Source of the DNA: Agelaius tricolor
Lineage: Eukaryota > Chordata > Aves > Passeriformes > Icteridae
NCBI GenBank assembly: GCA_023055355.1
Contig: JALJCS010000007.1
Span: 1,398,001-1,462,000, forward strand
Direction: 5' to 3'
DNA length: 64,000 bases
The notes under the pieces were generated by a model. The model worked only from the letters and a program-made list of their open reading frames with translations, did no database searches and was not told the origin of the DNA. This document shows, one piece after another, positions 35,698 through 46,132 of the stretch. Position 1 is the first letter of the stretch; every line of letters starts with the position of its first letter. A program made the position numbers and the translations under genes.

Positions 35698-36105
35698 CCC
35701 CACAAAAATCCGGCCAAGCTGTGCTCCAGTTCTGGAGATCCCCACAAAAATCTGGCCAGGCTGTGCTCCAGCTCATCTGATCCCCACAAAAATATTACCA
35801 AGCTGTGCTCCAGTGATCCCCACAAAAATCTGGCCAAGCTGTGCTCCAGTTCTGGAGATCCCCACAAAAATATTACCAAGCTGTGCTCCAGTGATCCCCA
35901 CAAAAATCTGGCCAGGCTGTGCTCCAGCTCTGGTGATCCTCACAAAAATCTGGGGATCAGATTTTCGTCCTCCAGCTCTGGTGATCCCCACAAAAATCTG
36001 GCCAAGCTGTGCTCCAGCTCTGGTGATCCCCACAAAAATCTGGCCAGGCTGTGCCCCAGTGATCCTCACAAAAATCTGGCCAGGCTGTGCTCCAGTTCTG
36101 CTCAA
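35698..36105. repeat. 36/42/48-bp minisatellite, ten copies
   Basis: The CCCACAAAAAT anchor occurs at 35698, 35740, 35782, 35818, 35860, 35896, 35938, 35986, 36028 and 36064. All nine spacings (42, 42, 36, 42, 36, 42, 48, 42, 36) are multiples of six. Both strands stay open (GQIFVGITRAGAQ on minus, IPTKIWPSCAP on plus), but nothing outside the array extends these frames as a gene. Confidence 0.93.
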
Positions 36106-36210
36106 ACTGGGCCAGGGAGCCCAGTTCAAAGGGTGAGAGCTGAGGTTTCTGTGGCTTCCTTCTGGTGGCCAGGTGATGATGAGGTCTCTGGTGTCCAGAT
36201 GACCCTGAGG

Positions 36211-36793
36211 TGTTGGAAAGTCTCTTTATCCCAGCCCCAAGACTGAAGAAGAAGACAGGATTCCTTGGCTCTGCTTTTCAAGGCTGTTTATTTTCTGTTA
36301 TCTGTTCCATTCCTTCTCTGACCTGCTGAGATCTGTCCTGCAGGTCGGGTTGAGGCACAGCCACTGCCCTTAGGGTGGTGTTGGCTTTTTATACTGAGAA
36401 CTGTGTGTACTTTATTTACAATCATTTTCCAATACCTGTCACCTATGTTAGACAGTCTGTCTCTACCCTAAACCAATCCAAAAGTGCCACCATCCCAGCA
36501 GAAGATGGAGGACAAGAAGAAGGAGAAGAAGGACAGGACACTCCCAGATTCCTCCATCTTGGTTTTTGAACTCCCATCCTAAATCCCAAAAATTCTACTT
36601 TTTCACCCTGTGACAAATTCACTATCATTCTATTCAAACTCTCATGGCTTGTAACTCCTCACACAAAGCTGGTCATTTTTTCCATGGGTTAAAATCCAAG
36701 GCACAGGTGGTTTTGACTCTGTGCCAAGGTCTCTGAGCCCCCTGCCAGGGTCTTGAGTCCTCCAGGGCAGCCAGAGAAATGTCCTGGGTTCCA
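36211..36793 (-). mobile_element. Endogenous retrovirus LTR
   Basis: Plus strand runs from TGTTGGAAAGTCTC to GTCCTGGGTTCCA; an inverted AATAAA is at 36287-36292. The sequence resembles a songbird LTR family. I see no target duplication at these ends, so the limits are provisional. No internal region adjoins. It stops 22 bp before the TTC tract. Confidence 0.7.
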
Positions 36794-36815
36794 ATAGCAA
36801 GGGAGAGCTGTGGGG

Positions 36816-37102
36816 CTTCTTCTTCTTCTTCTTCTTCTTCTCCTTCTTCTTCTCCTTCTTCTTCTTCTCCTTCTTCTTCTTCTTCTTCTTCTTCTTCTTC
36901 TTCTTCTTCTTCTTCTTCTTCTTCTTCTGCTTCTTCTGCTTCTTCTTCTGCTTCTTCTTCTTCTTCTGCTTCTTCTGCTTCTGCTTCTGCTTCTGCTTTT
37001 TCTGCTTCTTCTGCTTCTTCTGCTTCTTCTTCTTCTTCTTCTTCTTCTTCTGCTTCTTCTTCTTCTTCTGCTTCTTCTTCTTCTGCTTCTGCTTCTTCTT
37101 CA
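36816..37102 (+). repeat. 287-bp TTC polypyrimidine tract
   Basis: Nearly pure TTC with CCTTC variants in the first quarter and GCTTC variants in the second half. A tract of this kind can form triplex (H-) DNA. It explains the long poly-Leu, poly-Ser and poly-Lys frames. Confidence 0.97.
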
Positions 37103-37125
37103 TAGAACTGCTCCTCTCACCTTGC

Positions 37126-37302
37126 TCTGGCACAGTGGGGGCTGGGGCTGCCCCTGGATCCCTGGCAGTGCCCAAGGCCAGGTTGGATCTCGGGATTTGG
37201 AGCAGCCTGGGACAGTGGGAGGTGTCCCTGCCATGGCAGGGGTGGCTCTGGGTGGGCTCTGAGGTCCCTTCCAACCCAAACTATTCCATCATTCTGTGAT
37301 CT
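37126..37302 (+). mobile_element. CR1 LINE 3' fragment
   Basis: Sense copy, CTGGGGCTGCCCCTGGATCC to CCATCATTCTGTG, followed by a 150-bp segment that recurs after the next CR1. Confidence 0.87.
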
Positions 37303-37450
37303 TTCATGATTCACTGGTATTTTATTTTAACCAGACCTGTGTGCAATTTAATCTCTTGATTTTTAAGGTGCAAAAGTGAAAGTGGAGGTCTTTGCTTGAC
37401 CCAAGGACAACTATAACGGATCTTAAATATAAAATCTTCATCCCTTTAGA
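37303..37450. repeat. Duplicated 150-bp segment, copy 1
   Basis: Similar (by eye roughly two thirds identical) to 37849-37985. Shared blocks include ATTTTTAAGGT, TTGACCC and ACAAC.AT.AC.GAT. The minus strand is open in both copies; the plus frame has one stop in this copy. See findings. Confidence 0.6.
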
Positions 37451-37451
37451 G

Positions 37452-37848
37452 GGATGGAGCAGCTCTGCTGGGAGGAAAGGCTGGCACAGCTGGGATTGTT
37501 CACCTGCACAGGAGAAGCTTTGGGCTGAGCTCAGGGTGGCCTTGCAGGGCCTGCAGGAGCCCCAGGAAAGCTGGAGAGAGACAATTTCCAGGGGATGCAG
37601 GGACAGCACCCAGGGAATGGCTGCCAGTGCCAGAGGGCAGGGCTGGGTGGGATCTTGGCAATGAGGAATTGTTCCCTGGCAGGGTGGGCAGGGCTGGCAT
37701 GGAATTCCATCCCTGGATCCCTGGCAGTGCCCAAGGCCAGGCTGGACCCTGGGGACAGTGGGAGGTGTCCCTGCCATGGTGGAGAGTTGGAATTGAATTA
37801 TCTTTAAGGTCCCTTGCAACCCAAACCATTCCAGGATTCTGTGACCTT
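37452..37848 (+). mobile_element. CR1 LINE 3' fragment
   Basis: Sense copy from GGATGGAGCAGCTCTGCTGG through GGAATTGTTCCCTGGCAGGG to CCATTCCAGGATTCTGTG; the end is partly replaced (GGTGGAGAGTTGGAATTG). Confidence 0.87.
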
Positions 37849-38043
37849 TTGTTTTACCCTGTTGTTGTGTGGGCAACCCAATCTTTCTCAATTTTTAAGG
37901 TACAGAATGAAAGGCAGAGCCATTTGTTTGACCCCTGTACAACCATGACAGATTTGAAAAACAGAATTTTCGTCAAAGCCAAGGGGTACCCAAAAGAACC
38001 CTTTGAACCAGGAATTAAACATCCAGCAGTTCCCAATCCTTAA
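37849..38043. repeat. Duplicated 150-bp segment, copy 2
   Basis: Second copy of 37303-37450, again directly after a CR1 3' end. The plus frame here is open to a stop at 38043 (FKVQNERQSHLFDPC then TTMTDLKNRIFVKAKGYP). Function unknown. Confidence 0.6.
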
Positions 38044-38507
38044 ATACTCACTTACAATCATGTAGGTGAAATTTAGAGCAAAACTTCCTATTCTGCCTTC
38101 TATGGCTGGAATTCATTTGGTGACTGAATTCTTACTCACAGGGAAGATTGATTTGCTTTGTCTTTAATAAAGTATTTTATGCTGGATTGGTGTTGTTTCC
38201 CTAATAACTGCTCCATGCTGATCATGTGTCTCTTGGTTTTATTTTGCTTTTATTGAGCATTTTAATGGCATTTCTAAAATAAATTCTGGCACTGAGTCAC
38301 TTTTATTTCACTGTGTAACACAGGTCCAGACTACCACAGGGTACAGAGCCCAGGTTTCCAGCTCACCACATTCCCCAGGGAACTGGGGCTTTTTGCTGGT
38401 TTTATATTTTGCTCCTGTATTTAAAGTGAGCATTAAATAATTTTGGGGCCCTGGTTTGTTAATTTTGGGGCCCTGGTTCCCTCTCTCCTGCCAGGGACTC
38501 CCTGGAT
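38044..38507. other. Unassigned sequence
   Basis: It includes two tandem copies of a 23-bp AATTTTGGGGCCCTGGTT unit at about 38438-38482. Confidence 0.45.
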
Positions 38508-38840
38508 TTCTTGCTGTATCCCACCTCAGCCTTGCCCCTCTCCCAAAGGGGAGTTGGAGGCTTTCTTTAATTTCTTTAATTTCTTGCAAAATCAGAGAAA
38601 CTGGATTTCTGAATTTCTTGAATTTCTGGAAACTGGATTTCTTGCAAAATCAGAAAAACTGGATTTCTGAATTTCTTGCAAAATCAGAGAAACTGGATTT
38701 CTGAATTTCTTGAATTTCTTGAATTTCTTGAATTTCTGGAAACTGAATTTCTTGCAAAATCAGAGAAATTGGATTTCTTGCACTATCCCACCTCAGCCTT
38801 GCCCCTGTCCCAAAGGGGAGCTGGAGGCTGTTCATCATTT
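38508..38840 (+). repeat. TTTCTTGAATTTC array flanked by direct repeats
   Basis: The array (about 38566-38780) lies between two direct copies of a segment starting CTATCCCACCTCAGCCTTGC (38518 and 38786). The same segment flanks the array at 28427. Confidence 0.9.
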
Positions 38841-38954
38841 TATAAACAGAATTAGGAGCTCATTCTTCAGGCAATGACCACAGTTAGAAGGAACACAGAG
38901 TCACTTTAGTCCTGACAAGCAGCACCCTCTTCACTTATCACTGCAATTTAGCCT

Positions 38955-39060
38955 CAAAATCAAAGAAACTGGATTTCTTGCAGAATCAGAGAAACGAAAT
39001 TTCTTGAATTTCTTGAATTTCTGGAAACTGAATTTCTTGCAAAATCAGAGAAACTGTCAA
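38955..39060 (+). repeat. TTTCTTGAATTTC array, short
   Basis: TTGCAGAATCAGAGAAAC and TTTCTTGAATTTCTGGAAAC units; a detached remnant of the array 150 bp upstream. Confidence 0.88.
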
Positions 39061-39182
39061 AATCTTGGCCTTGAAATTTACCTGCAGAGCAAACCAGAGG
39101 GATCAGAGCCTCCAGAATGCTGCACAGATCTTTCCCAATTCTCCCAGTTCATCCCCAGGTGGGTCTGCTCAGAATCCAACTG

Positions 39183-39350
39183 CTCATGGAATCACAGAGC
39201 TGGAAGGGAGACCCACAAGGAAATGAAATTCAATGAAATTTTATGAAATTCAGTGAATTTTCATGAAATTCTATGAAATTCCATGAAATTCCAGCCCCTG
39301 TTCCTGCCCAGACCCCCCAACATTCCCTCCCTGGGCGCCCCTGGCAGCCT
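39183..39350 (-). mobile_element. CR1 LINE 3' fragment (F-like) with an internal array
   Basis: Antisense 3' end (GGAATCACAGAGCTGGAAGG, GACCCACAAGG) breaks at 39222 into a GAAATTCAAT-type array and resumes at CCAGCCCCTGTTCCTGCCCA (39290). Confidence 0.65.
39222..39289. repeat. (ATGAAATTC)n array inside CR1
   Basis: Seven or eight copies of a 9-10-bp unit with A/T/C variation. Confidence 0.9.
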
Positions 39351-39879
39351 GGGGAAGGTGACCCTTGGCACATGGAGCCCTCTGAAAAATTAATGACAAT
39401 TAAGAGTCTGAAATGTGACCCATTTTTGGACCTTGCCAGCGCAGGGTGTGAGTGCAGCTGCTGCAGGGGAGCTGGGCAGGGTCACGGTGTCCACACCGGA
39501 GAATGGCACATTCCAGTTCCTCCAGAGCCCTGAAGTCTGCTCTGGCAGAATCAGGTCTAAAATCCAACCCGCTCGTTTCCAGCAGTCAGAAACAGCAGTG
39601 GATGCAAAGGAACTCCTTGGGCAGGAAACAGTTTCCCTGTTCCCAGGGAAAACACCACTCCTGAGTGACCACTGCAGCCAGGAGTGGGATGCAGAGCACA
39701 TCCCAAAATCTCTGAGAGGGGATGGAACCAAATCCTGCCCCAGAGCTGGCACCTGCTTGGCCTTCAGCTCCTTCCCTCTATCAGGTCATTATTGCTGCTC
39801 TCAAAGCCTCTGTCCTGGGCAGGTGTTTTGGTTTTAAATCACACAGGTTCGGTTTCAGGACCTCCACCTGGAGCCATCT
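39351..39879. other. Unassigned sequence
   Basis: No gene or repeat recognised. Confidence 0.4.
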
Positions 39880-39946
39880 GGTTCCAAGTGTGGTTTATTG
39901 TGGTTCCAAGTGTGGTTTATTGTGGTTCCAAGTGTGGTTTATTATG
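39880..39946 (+). repeat. Three copies of a 22-bp unit
   Basis: GGTTCCAAGTGTGGTTTATT-based units start at 39880, 39902 and 39924. Confidence 0.95.
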
Positions 39947-40879
39947 GCTCAGGCCGACCACTGGAGCCCGAAATCATGGATTAAAAGCTGGGCCATCGAG
40001 GAAAAACTATTTCTGAGGGCTCAGAACTGTTTTTTTCTTCATGGGGAAGCAATAACCAGAAGACTTTGCTGACATGGTGCTGAACAATCTCCTGCTCCCT
40101 CAAGCTGGGCGAGGACAGCGAGGAGAGGGGGGAATGAAGTGTTCCTTTCAAACTCCACTCTCTGCGCTGCTGCTTCTGTGCAGCTGAGGAAAAGTGCTCT
40201 AAATGCCTCTCTGGGCTGTCCTGAAGTGCTCAGCAATGAGTGCAGATGAAATGTGTGGACTGCCTGGAAAATTTGTGCCTTCTGGTAGAACACAAAAGCT
40301 TTGGGGCAGCACGAAGGGCTGCTCCTTTATCACAGCAATAGCAACCCATAAAACCCCACATTTGTGACTGAGGCAGCCCTTTTGGCACGAAAATGGAAGT
40401 GCAGGCCTGTCCTCAGCAGTGATAATGTTGAAACACTGGCAACTTTCTGAGCAGCTGAATTCCCTGTTGGAAAAAGCTGTGACTAAGAAGGCTGAGGATC
40501 GAGAGCGCGGCTCAGTGGGATCTGGCTGGCACCCCATAAAACAACATCACACTTCCCTTACAGAAACCCTGCCACTGAAATACCACCCAAACATTCGAGT
40601 GCTTGGGAATGAGCAATGAGGGAAGCAAACTGCTTCCCTCCTGCTGAGCACAATCCCTCATCACTCACTCCCACCTCATCCTCGCAGCCCTGCAGGAGCT
40701 GCTCTGCCTCGGGCCGCAGCTGATCCCCCATTCCCTGGGGGGGTTTTTGGGATCTTCTGTGCCTGCACTGCTGCTCTGCTGCTCCTCCACTTCCCAGCAC
40801 ATCCAGGACATCCTGCTCCAGTCCCTGCTGTTGTCTTATCTGTGCTTTTTGTGCTCCTGCAAAATCCCTGCCACTGTCA
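39947..40879. other. Unassigned sequence, no gene seen
   Basis: No gene or repeat recognised. Confidence 0.4.
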
Positions 40880-41330
40880 CCCTCTGAAATAAGGGGCTCC
40901 TCAAGCCAGGTCTCATAAGCTCTTGGAGATTTATATCACACCCAAGATAGCTCAGCTACCTTAGAAAGCATAAAATCAGCAGGATGGGTTCTGTGGCAGT
41001 GTTGGAAACAGAAAAGTTTTAATAAAGGCAAAATAACAAAACTCTTTACAGAGAAAAACCAATCCGGGTGCAAGAGGCTCTTGCTCCTGGTAAAACACCT
41101 CACAAAAGCCTTTGGTTTCTTTGTTCTCTTCTTTTTTAGTAAATTGCTCAGGTGGGACTTTTTGGTCCCTGTCCAATTGGCCATCCTTACGTTTCAGGTG
41201 AAGTCCCCCAAGCCTATGAGATGTCTTTTCACCTAATTGAAAAAAAAGACCACCAAAACTTCTAAGCTTATTTCCTTTTTAAAGGCACAAAAGATAATTT
41301 TGTCCCTCCATCCACAAGGAGCACATTCCT
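40880..41330. mobile_element. Possible endogenous retrovirus LTR fragment
   Basis: The stretch resembles a songbird LTR family, with AATAAA at about 41019 and a block GTCCCTGTCCAATTGGCCAT. Strand and ends are uncertain and no target duplication was found. Confidence 0.35.
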
Positions 41331-41417
41331 ATAACCCTCCAGCAGGGAAAACTCCTCAGTTCCCACTGCAGCAGCTCTCAGGGGCTTCCCCTCCAGCAGG
41401 CTGGCCCAGGGTGGCTT

Positions 41418-42491
41418 TCCCTGCATCCCTGCACCCTTCAATCCCTGTATCCCTGCATCCCTGCATCCCTGAATGCTGCATCCTGTATCCCTGCATCCTG
41501 TATCCCTGCATCCCAGCACCCCTCAATCCCTGCATCCCAGCAACCCTGCATCCTGTATCCTTGCATCCCTGTATGCCTGCAACCCTGCATCCCATAATCC
41601 CATAATCCCTGCATGCCTGCATCCCTGAATGCCTGCACCTCTGTATCCCTGCATCCCTGAGTGCTCCATCCCTGCATCCCTACATCCCATAATCCCTGCA
41701 TCCCTGCATCCTGTATCCCTGCACCCCTCAATCCCTGCATCCCTCAATCCCTGCATCCCTGCATCCTGTATCCCTGCATCCCTGTATGCCTGCACCCCTG
41801 CATCCCATAATCCCTGCATCCGTGCATCCCAGCAACCCTGTATCCCTGCATCCCAGCACCCCTCAATCCCTGCACCCCTCAATCCCTGCATCCCTGTACC
41901 CTTCAATCCCTGCATCCCAGCAACCCTGCATCCCTGTATGCCTGCACTCCTGCATCCCATAATCCCATAATCCCTACATGCCTGCATCCCTGAATGCCTG
42001 CACCCCTGAATGCCTGCACCTCTGCATCCCTGCATTCCTGCATCCCTGCATCCCTGTATTCCTACATCCCACAATCCCTGCATCCCATAATCCCATAATC
42101 CCTGCATCCCATAATCCCTGCACCCCTGCACCCCTCAATCTCTGCACCCCTGTGTCCCTGCCCCATTCCTGCATCCCTGCATCCCAGCATCCCTGCACTC
42201 CTCAATCCCTGCACCCCTCAATCCCTGCACCCCTCAATCCCTGCACCCCTGTGTCCCTGCACCCCTCAATCCCAGCACCCCTCAATCCCTGCACACCCTG
42301 CATTCCTGTATCCCTGCATCCTGTATCCCTGCACCCCTCAATCCCTGCACACCCTGCATTCCTGTATCCCTGCATCCTGTATCCCTGCACCCCTCAATCC
42401 CTGCACCCCTCAATCCCTGCATCCCTGCACCCCTCAATCCCTGCATCCCTGCATCCCTGCACCCCTCAATCCCTGCATCCCTGCATCCCTC
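41418..42491 (+). repeat. 1.07-kb octamer array, (CCCTGCAT)n
   Basis: About 130 copies of an 8-bp unit in variants GCATCCCT, GTATCCCT, CACCCCTC and AATCCCTG with local higher-order blocks. Since 8 x 3 = 24 bp contains no stop, frames of up to 200 codons stay open on both strands (CIPASLHP, MQGCRDAG); these are not genes. Confidence 0.97.
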
Positions 42492-43312
42492 CCCCGTCCC
42501 TGGCACCCTCCTGGCTCTGGCTGCCCCACCTGTGGCCAAGCAGTGCCTGGGAAATGTGACACTGCTGAAACATTGATGAAACGCTCGGCAACATGAAAGC
42601 AGCTGCCAAAGGTTGATTAAAAATTTAAGGCAGCTGCTTATGAAAAACATAAATGCTCGTTTGAGGTGGTGCTGTGCCCCAGGGGGGGCACCCTGTCAGT
42701 GAAACTCCCTTTCCCAAGGCTTTTTTAGGGAATAAGCTGTGCTAAATCACAAGTTCTTGCTTTAAATTAGGAAAACCTCTCCCCTTTTACATCTTCAAGC
42801 CTGGTTATCAAGTTTTTACATCCTGGTGATAGGGAGGATGTAATTAACCCTTCCCATGGGCCCTGCCAGGCCTGTTCCTGCAAACCTGCTTAGCTTTATG
42901 TGAGCAGACAAAGATGGCACAGGAGCATTCCCTTGGCTCAGGTTCCTAATTCCAGAAAGCCAGGCCTGAAACCATGGGGTGAAGATTATTGTAAATAAGT
43001 AAAACCATTTGGATACATTTGTACCAACATTTTGGATCATGTTTAGAAATGACTCAGAAATAAGCCACTCCTAGGATAAAAAGTGCTGGAATAAAGTCAG
43101 GATAATCTACAGTTTATGAGGCCTTTGCAGCCCTGAGCTGGCTCAGCCCAAGCTCCAGGATTTACACACACACATAAACAGAGCTGCTCCAGATCTGCTG
43201 AATTTTATCCAATTCCCAAAGCCCTGCCCCCTGAGCATCCCCACTAAATTAAACAAAATCCTCTGCTCAGGATCACACCACGCAGGCCATTGGTCTCTGC
43301 AAGGCCTTGTAA
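42492..43312. other. Unassigned sequence, no gene seen
   Basis: No gene or repeat recognised. Confidence 0.4.
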
Positions 43313-43946
43313 GGATTGGATTGGATCAAACCCACCCAGCTCTGACCAGAACCAGGGTTTGATCAAACCCACCCAGCTCTGACCAGAACCAGGACTGGAT
43401 TAAACCCACCCAGCTCTGACCAGAGCCAGGATTGGATCAAACCCACCCAGCTCTGAGCAGAACCAGGATTGGATCAAACCCACCCAGCTCTGACCAGAAC
43501 CAGGACTGGATTAAACCCACCCAGCTCTGACCAGAACCAGGACTGGATTAAACCCACCCAGCTCTGACCAGAGCCAGGATTGGATCAAACCCACCCAGCT
43601 CTGACCAGAACCAGGATTGGATCAAACCCACCCAGCTCTGAGCAGAACCAGGATTGGATCAAACCCACCCAGCTCTGACCAGAACCAGGGTTTGATCAAA
43701 CCCACCCAGCTCTGACCAGAACCAGGACTGGATTAAACCCACCCAGCTCTGACCAGAGCCAGGATTGGATCAAACCCACCCAGCTCTGACCAGAACCAGG
43801 ACTGGATCAAACCCAGACAGCTCTGACCAGAACCACGGTTTGGTTAAACCCACCCAGCTCTGACCAGAACCAGGATTGGATCAAACCCACCCAGCTCTGA
43901 CCAGAGCCAGGACTGGATCAAACCCACCCAGCTCTGACCAGAACCA
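43313..43946 (+). repeat. 37-bp minisatellite, 17 strictly periodic copies
   Basis: The TCTGACCAGA anchor recurs every 37 bp from 43341 to 43932 without an indel. Variants (GGTTTGATC, GACTGGATT, GATTGGATC, GAGCAG) fall in a partly ordered pattern. There are no unique spacers, so it is not CRISPR-like. Confidence 0.97.
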
Positions 43947-44334
43947 TCACTGCCCCAATGTCCCCATGTCTCCAGGGATTCCTGGCCACTCACAGCTCCC
44001 ATCCCAAATCCCTGAGCTCCTGCACTCCTGGGCACAGCAGAGGGGACACCAGGGCAGGGACAAAGGTGGCCCCAAGCCATGGTTGTGTCTTACAGCCCCT
44101 GCCAGGGCCACTTCTGCTGCTCTGCCCCTCTTGGGGCAGACAGAACTCCTGTTCCAGCACATAAAACATCCCCAGACATCACCAGCCAGGACAAACAGCA
44201 CACGTGGGAGCTCCAAAGGATCCCCAGGGCTAAGAAAGGGGAGAAATCCACAGGCTGAGGCAAGAGAAGCACTGCCAGCCTCACTGGTCCCCTTCTCCAC
44301 AGCCTCTCCATGGTTCCTAAATCACTTCCACATT
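43947..44334. other. Unassigned sequence
   Basis: No gene or repeat recognised. Confidence 0.4.
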
Positions 44335-44472
44335 TCCCAGAGAAGCTGTGGCTGCCTCTGGATCCCTGGAGGTTTCCAAGGCCAGGTTGGAGCAGCCTGG
44401 GATGGTGGAAGGTGCCCCTGCCCATGATCTTTAAAGTCCTTTCTGACCAAAATCATTCCATGATTCTACAGC
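44335..44472 (+). mobile_element. CR1 LINE 3' fragment, older copy
   Basis: Sense: AGGCCAGGTTGGAGCAGCCT to CATTCCATGATTCTAC. Confidence 0.8.
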
Positions 44473-44956
44473 CTGGGTTAAACCCAGAGCCTGGAACCTG
44501 AAACATTAAAAAAAGTTGAAATGCAGCTTCACCTCCCTGCCCTTTTCCTACTTCTATTTATTTGCCTGGTAATTTTTACTTCAGCCAATTATGCTGCAAA
44601 AATTCACCACTTTTACCTTTAAAATAAAAAAAAAAATTAAAAAAAAATAAGGCTGATAAAAGAAATCCAGTGAAGAACACCCAATATTCCAGCCCCTGAG
44701 ATATTCCAGCCAGGTAAACGTGCAGATATAAAGGGATCATTAATTTTCTAGTCCATGAATTAACACCCTGAGCAGGCTGAGATGATTTTGGCTCCAGCCT
44801 CTCATTACCTGGATAATCAGGGGGATTACAGAGCCTGGGATTAGGAGAGGCTCCTTGTTGTAATGCAGCTCCTGATTCCTGGAGGCTTTAAATGTCACTG
44901 ATATCCCAAATCTTGGTTAAGCCTTGCAGGGTTTATGTGGTGATGGTGTCACAGGG
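44473..44956. other. Unassigned sequence
   Basis: Poly-A run near 44625-44650; nothing else recognised. Confidence 0.4.
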
Positions 44957-45028
44957 AGAGGAGGAGGAGGAGGAGGAGGGAGAGGAGAAGCCAGGGAAGG
45001 GAAGGAGGAGGAGGAGGAGGAGGAAGGG
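44957..45028 (+). repeat. Interrupted (GGA)n microsatellite
   Basis: Two GGA runs separated by a GAAGCCAGGGAAGGGAAG segment. Confidence 0.95.
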
Positions 45029-45311
45029 CCTGGGTAAATCTCGATTTTTGTTGATGCTCAGCTCGATCTGAGTTCATTGGAACAAACAGGAAGGCTCCCA
45101 ATGATTTCAGTAGACTTTGGACACAGCCCCAGAATCTTCAAAATGTAAACAGGCAGATCTGGGCATGTGCCTGGCAGGGCAATTTCCCCTCAACAGAAAA
45201 ACCACCCCAGCAGGAGAGGAGCCTCTCCAACACCCCTGGGGGAGCTGAGCTCAGGGACGGGGGGATCACAGGGACAGAGGCACTCAGGGAGCTCAGAATC
45301 AGGGAATTCCT

Positions 45312-45597
45312 GCCTTGGCAGGGAGCTTGAAGCTCATCCTGCCATGGCAGGGACACCTCCCACTGTCCCCAGTGTCCAGCCTGGCCTTGGGCACTGCCAG
45401 GGATCCAGGGGTGGAATTCCATGCCAGCCCTGCCCACCCTGCCAGGGAACAATTCCTGATTCCCAGTGTCCCACCCAGCCCTGCCCTCTGGCACTGGCAG
45501 CCATTCCCTGGGTGCTGTCCCTCCATCCTTGTCCCCAGTCCCTCTGCAGCTCTCCTGGAGCCTCTTCAGTCCCTGGAAGGGCTCTGAGCTCTCTCCC
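45312..45597 (-). mobile_element. CR1 LINE 3' fragment
   Basis: Antisense: CCTGCCATGGCAGGGACACC through CTGCAGCTCTCCTGGAGCCT; the inverted 3' terminus itself is partly missing. Confidence 0.86.
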
Positions 45598-45997
45598 AGC
45601 TGGGAAAATTGCACCCATTGACCCAGAGGCTGTGCTGTCCTTCCCAGACACAGCAAATGTGACTCTGGGATTGCCATTCCTTGTCTCAGCCCCAAAAGAT
45701 TTTGTGGAATCACTCTCAGCTCACCTCATGTTCCATTTCTTGCTCCTCCAAGCATTTTCCTCCTCACAAAAACTGAGCAGCAGCAGCAGCCACTGCCCAA
45801 ACATTTGAGGAGGTCTGAGGTTTTCTCTGCCTTCAGTTGCATGAGCTCCTTAGGAATTTTAGACTTGTCTCAGTCAGTCTATTCACTCTAAATATTACAA
45901 TACTGGGCTGAACATTCACAGCATGGAAGTGGTTTTGCCCTGGCATTAGACATAATGATGAATGTCCATATTTAGTGCTCATGGTAAACATTTTTCT
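45598..45997. other. Unassigned sequence
   Basis: No gene or repeat recognised. Confidence 0.4.
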
Positions 45998-46132
45998 CCC
46001 ACTCTTAGAGCAGGGAAGTATTTCAAGCCATGCCAGGATTCCTTGTAACATCATTAAAGGTGATGAATTACCCTGGTTTTCATGTGGATGCAAAATATAA
46101 TTCCTTGGGAATTTCACAGCAGTTTAATGTTA
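45998..46132. repeat. Dispersed 130-bp repeat, copy 1 (family unknown)
   Basis: Matches 49961-50092 at high identity by eye (TTTTTCTCCCACTC.TAGA, CATGCCAGGATTCCTTG, ATTACCCTGG.TTTCATGTGG). Not CR1. Confidence 0.75.

Noticed and set aside
36816..37262. Poly-Leu, poly-Ser and poly-Lys ORFs (up to 210 codons)
   Set aside because: Direct products of the TTC tract and the neighbouring CR1.
41418..42491. Overlapping ORFs of up to 202 codons with CIPASLHP- or MQGCRDAG-type repeats
   Set aside because: An 8-bp repeat without stops is open in every frame on both strands; there is no start context, splice site or domain.
43313..43946. Strictly spaced direct repeats resembling a CRISPR array
   Set aside because: Units are contiguous with no unique spacers, and CRISPR is not expected in a vertebrate nuclear genome.
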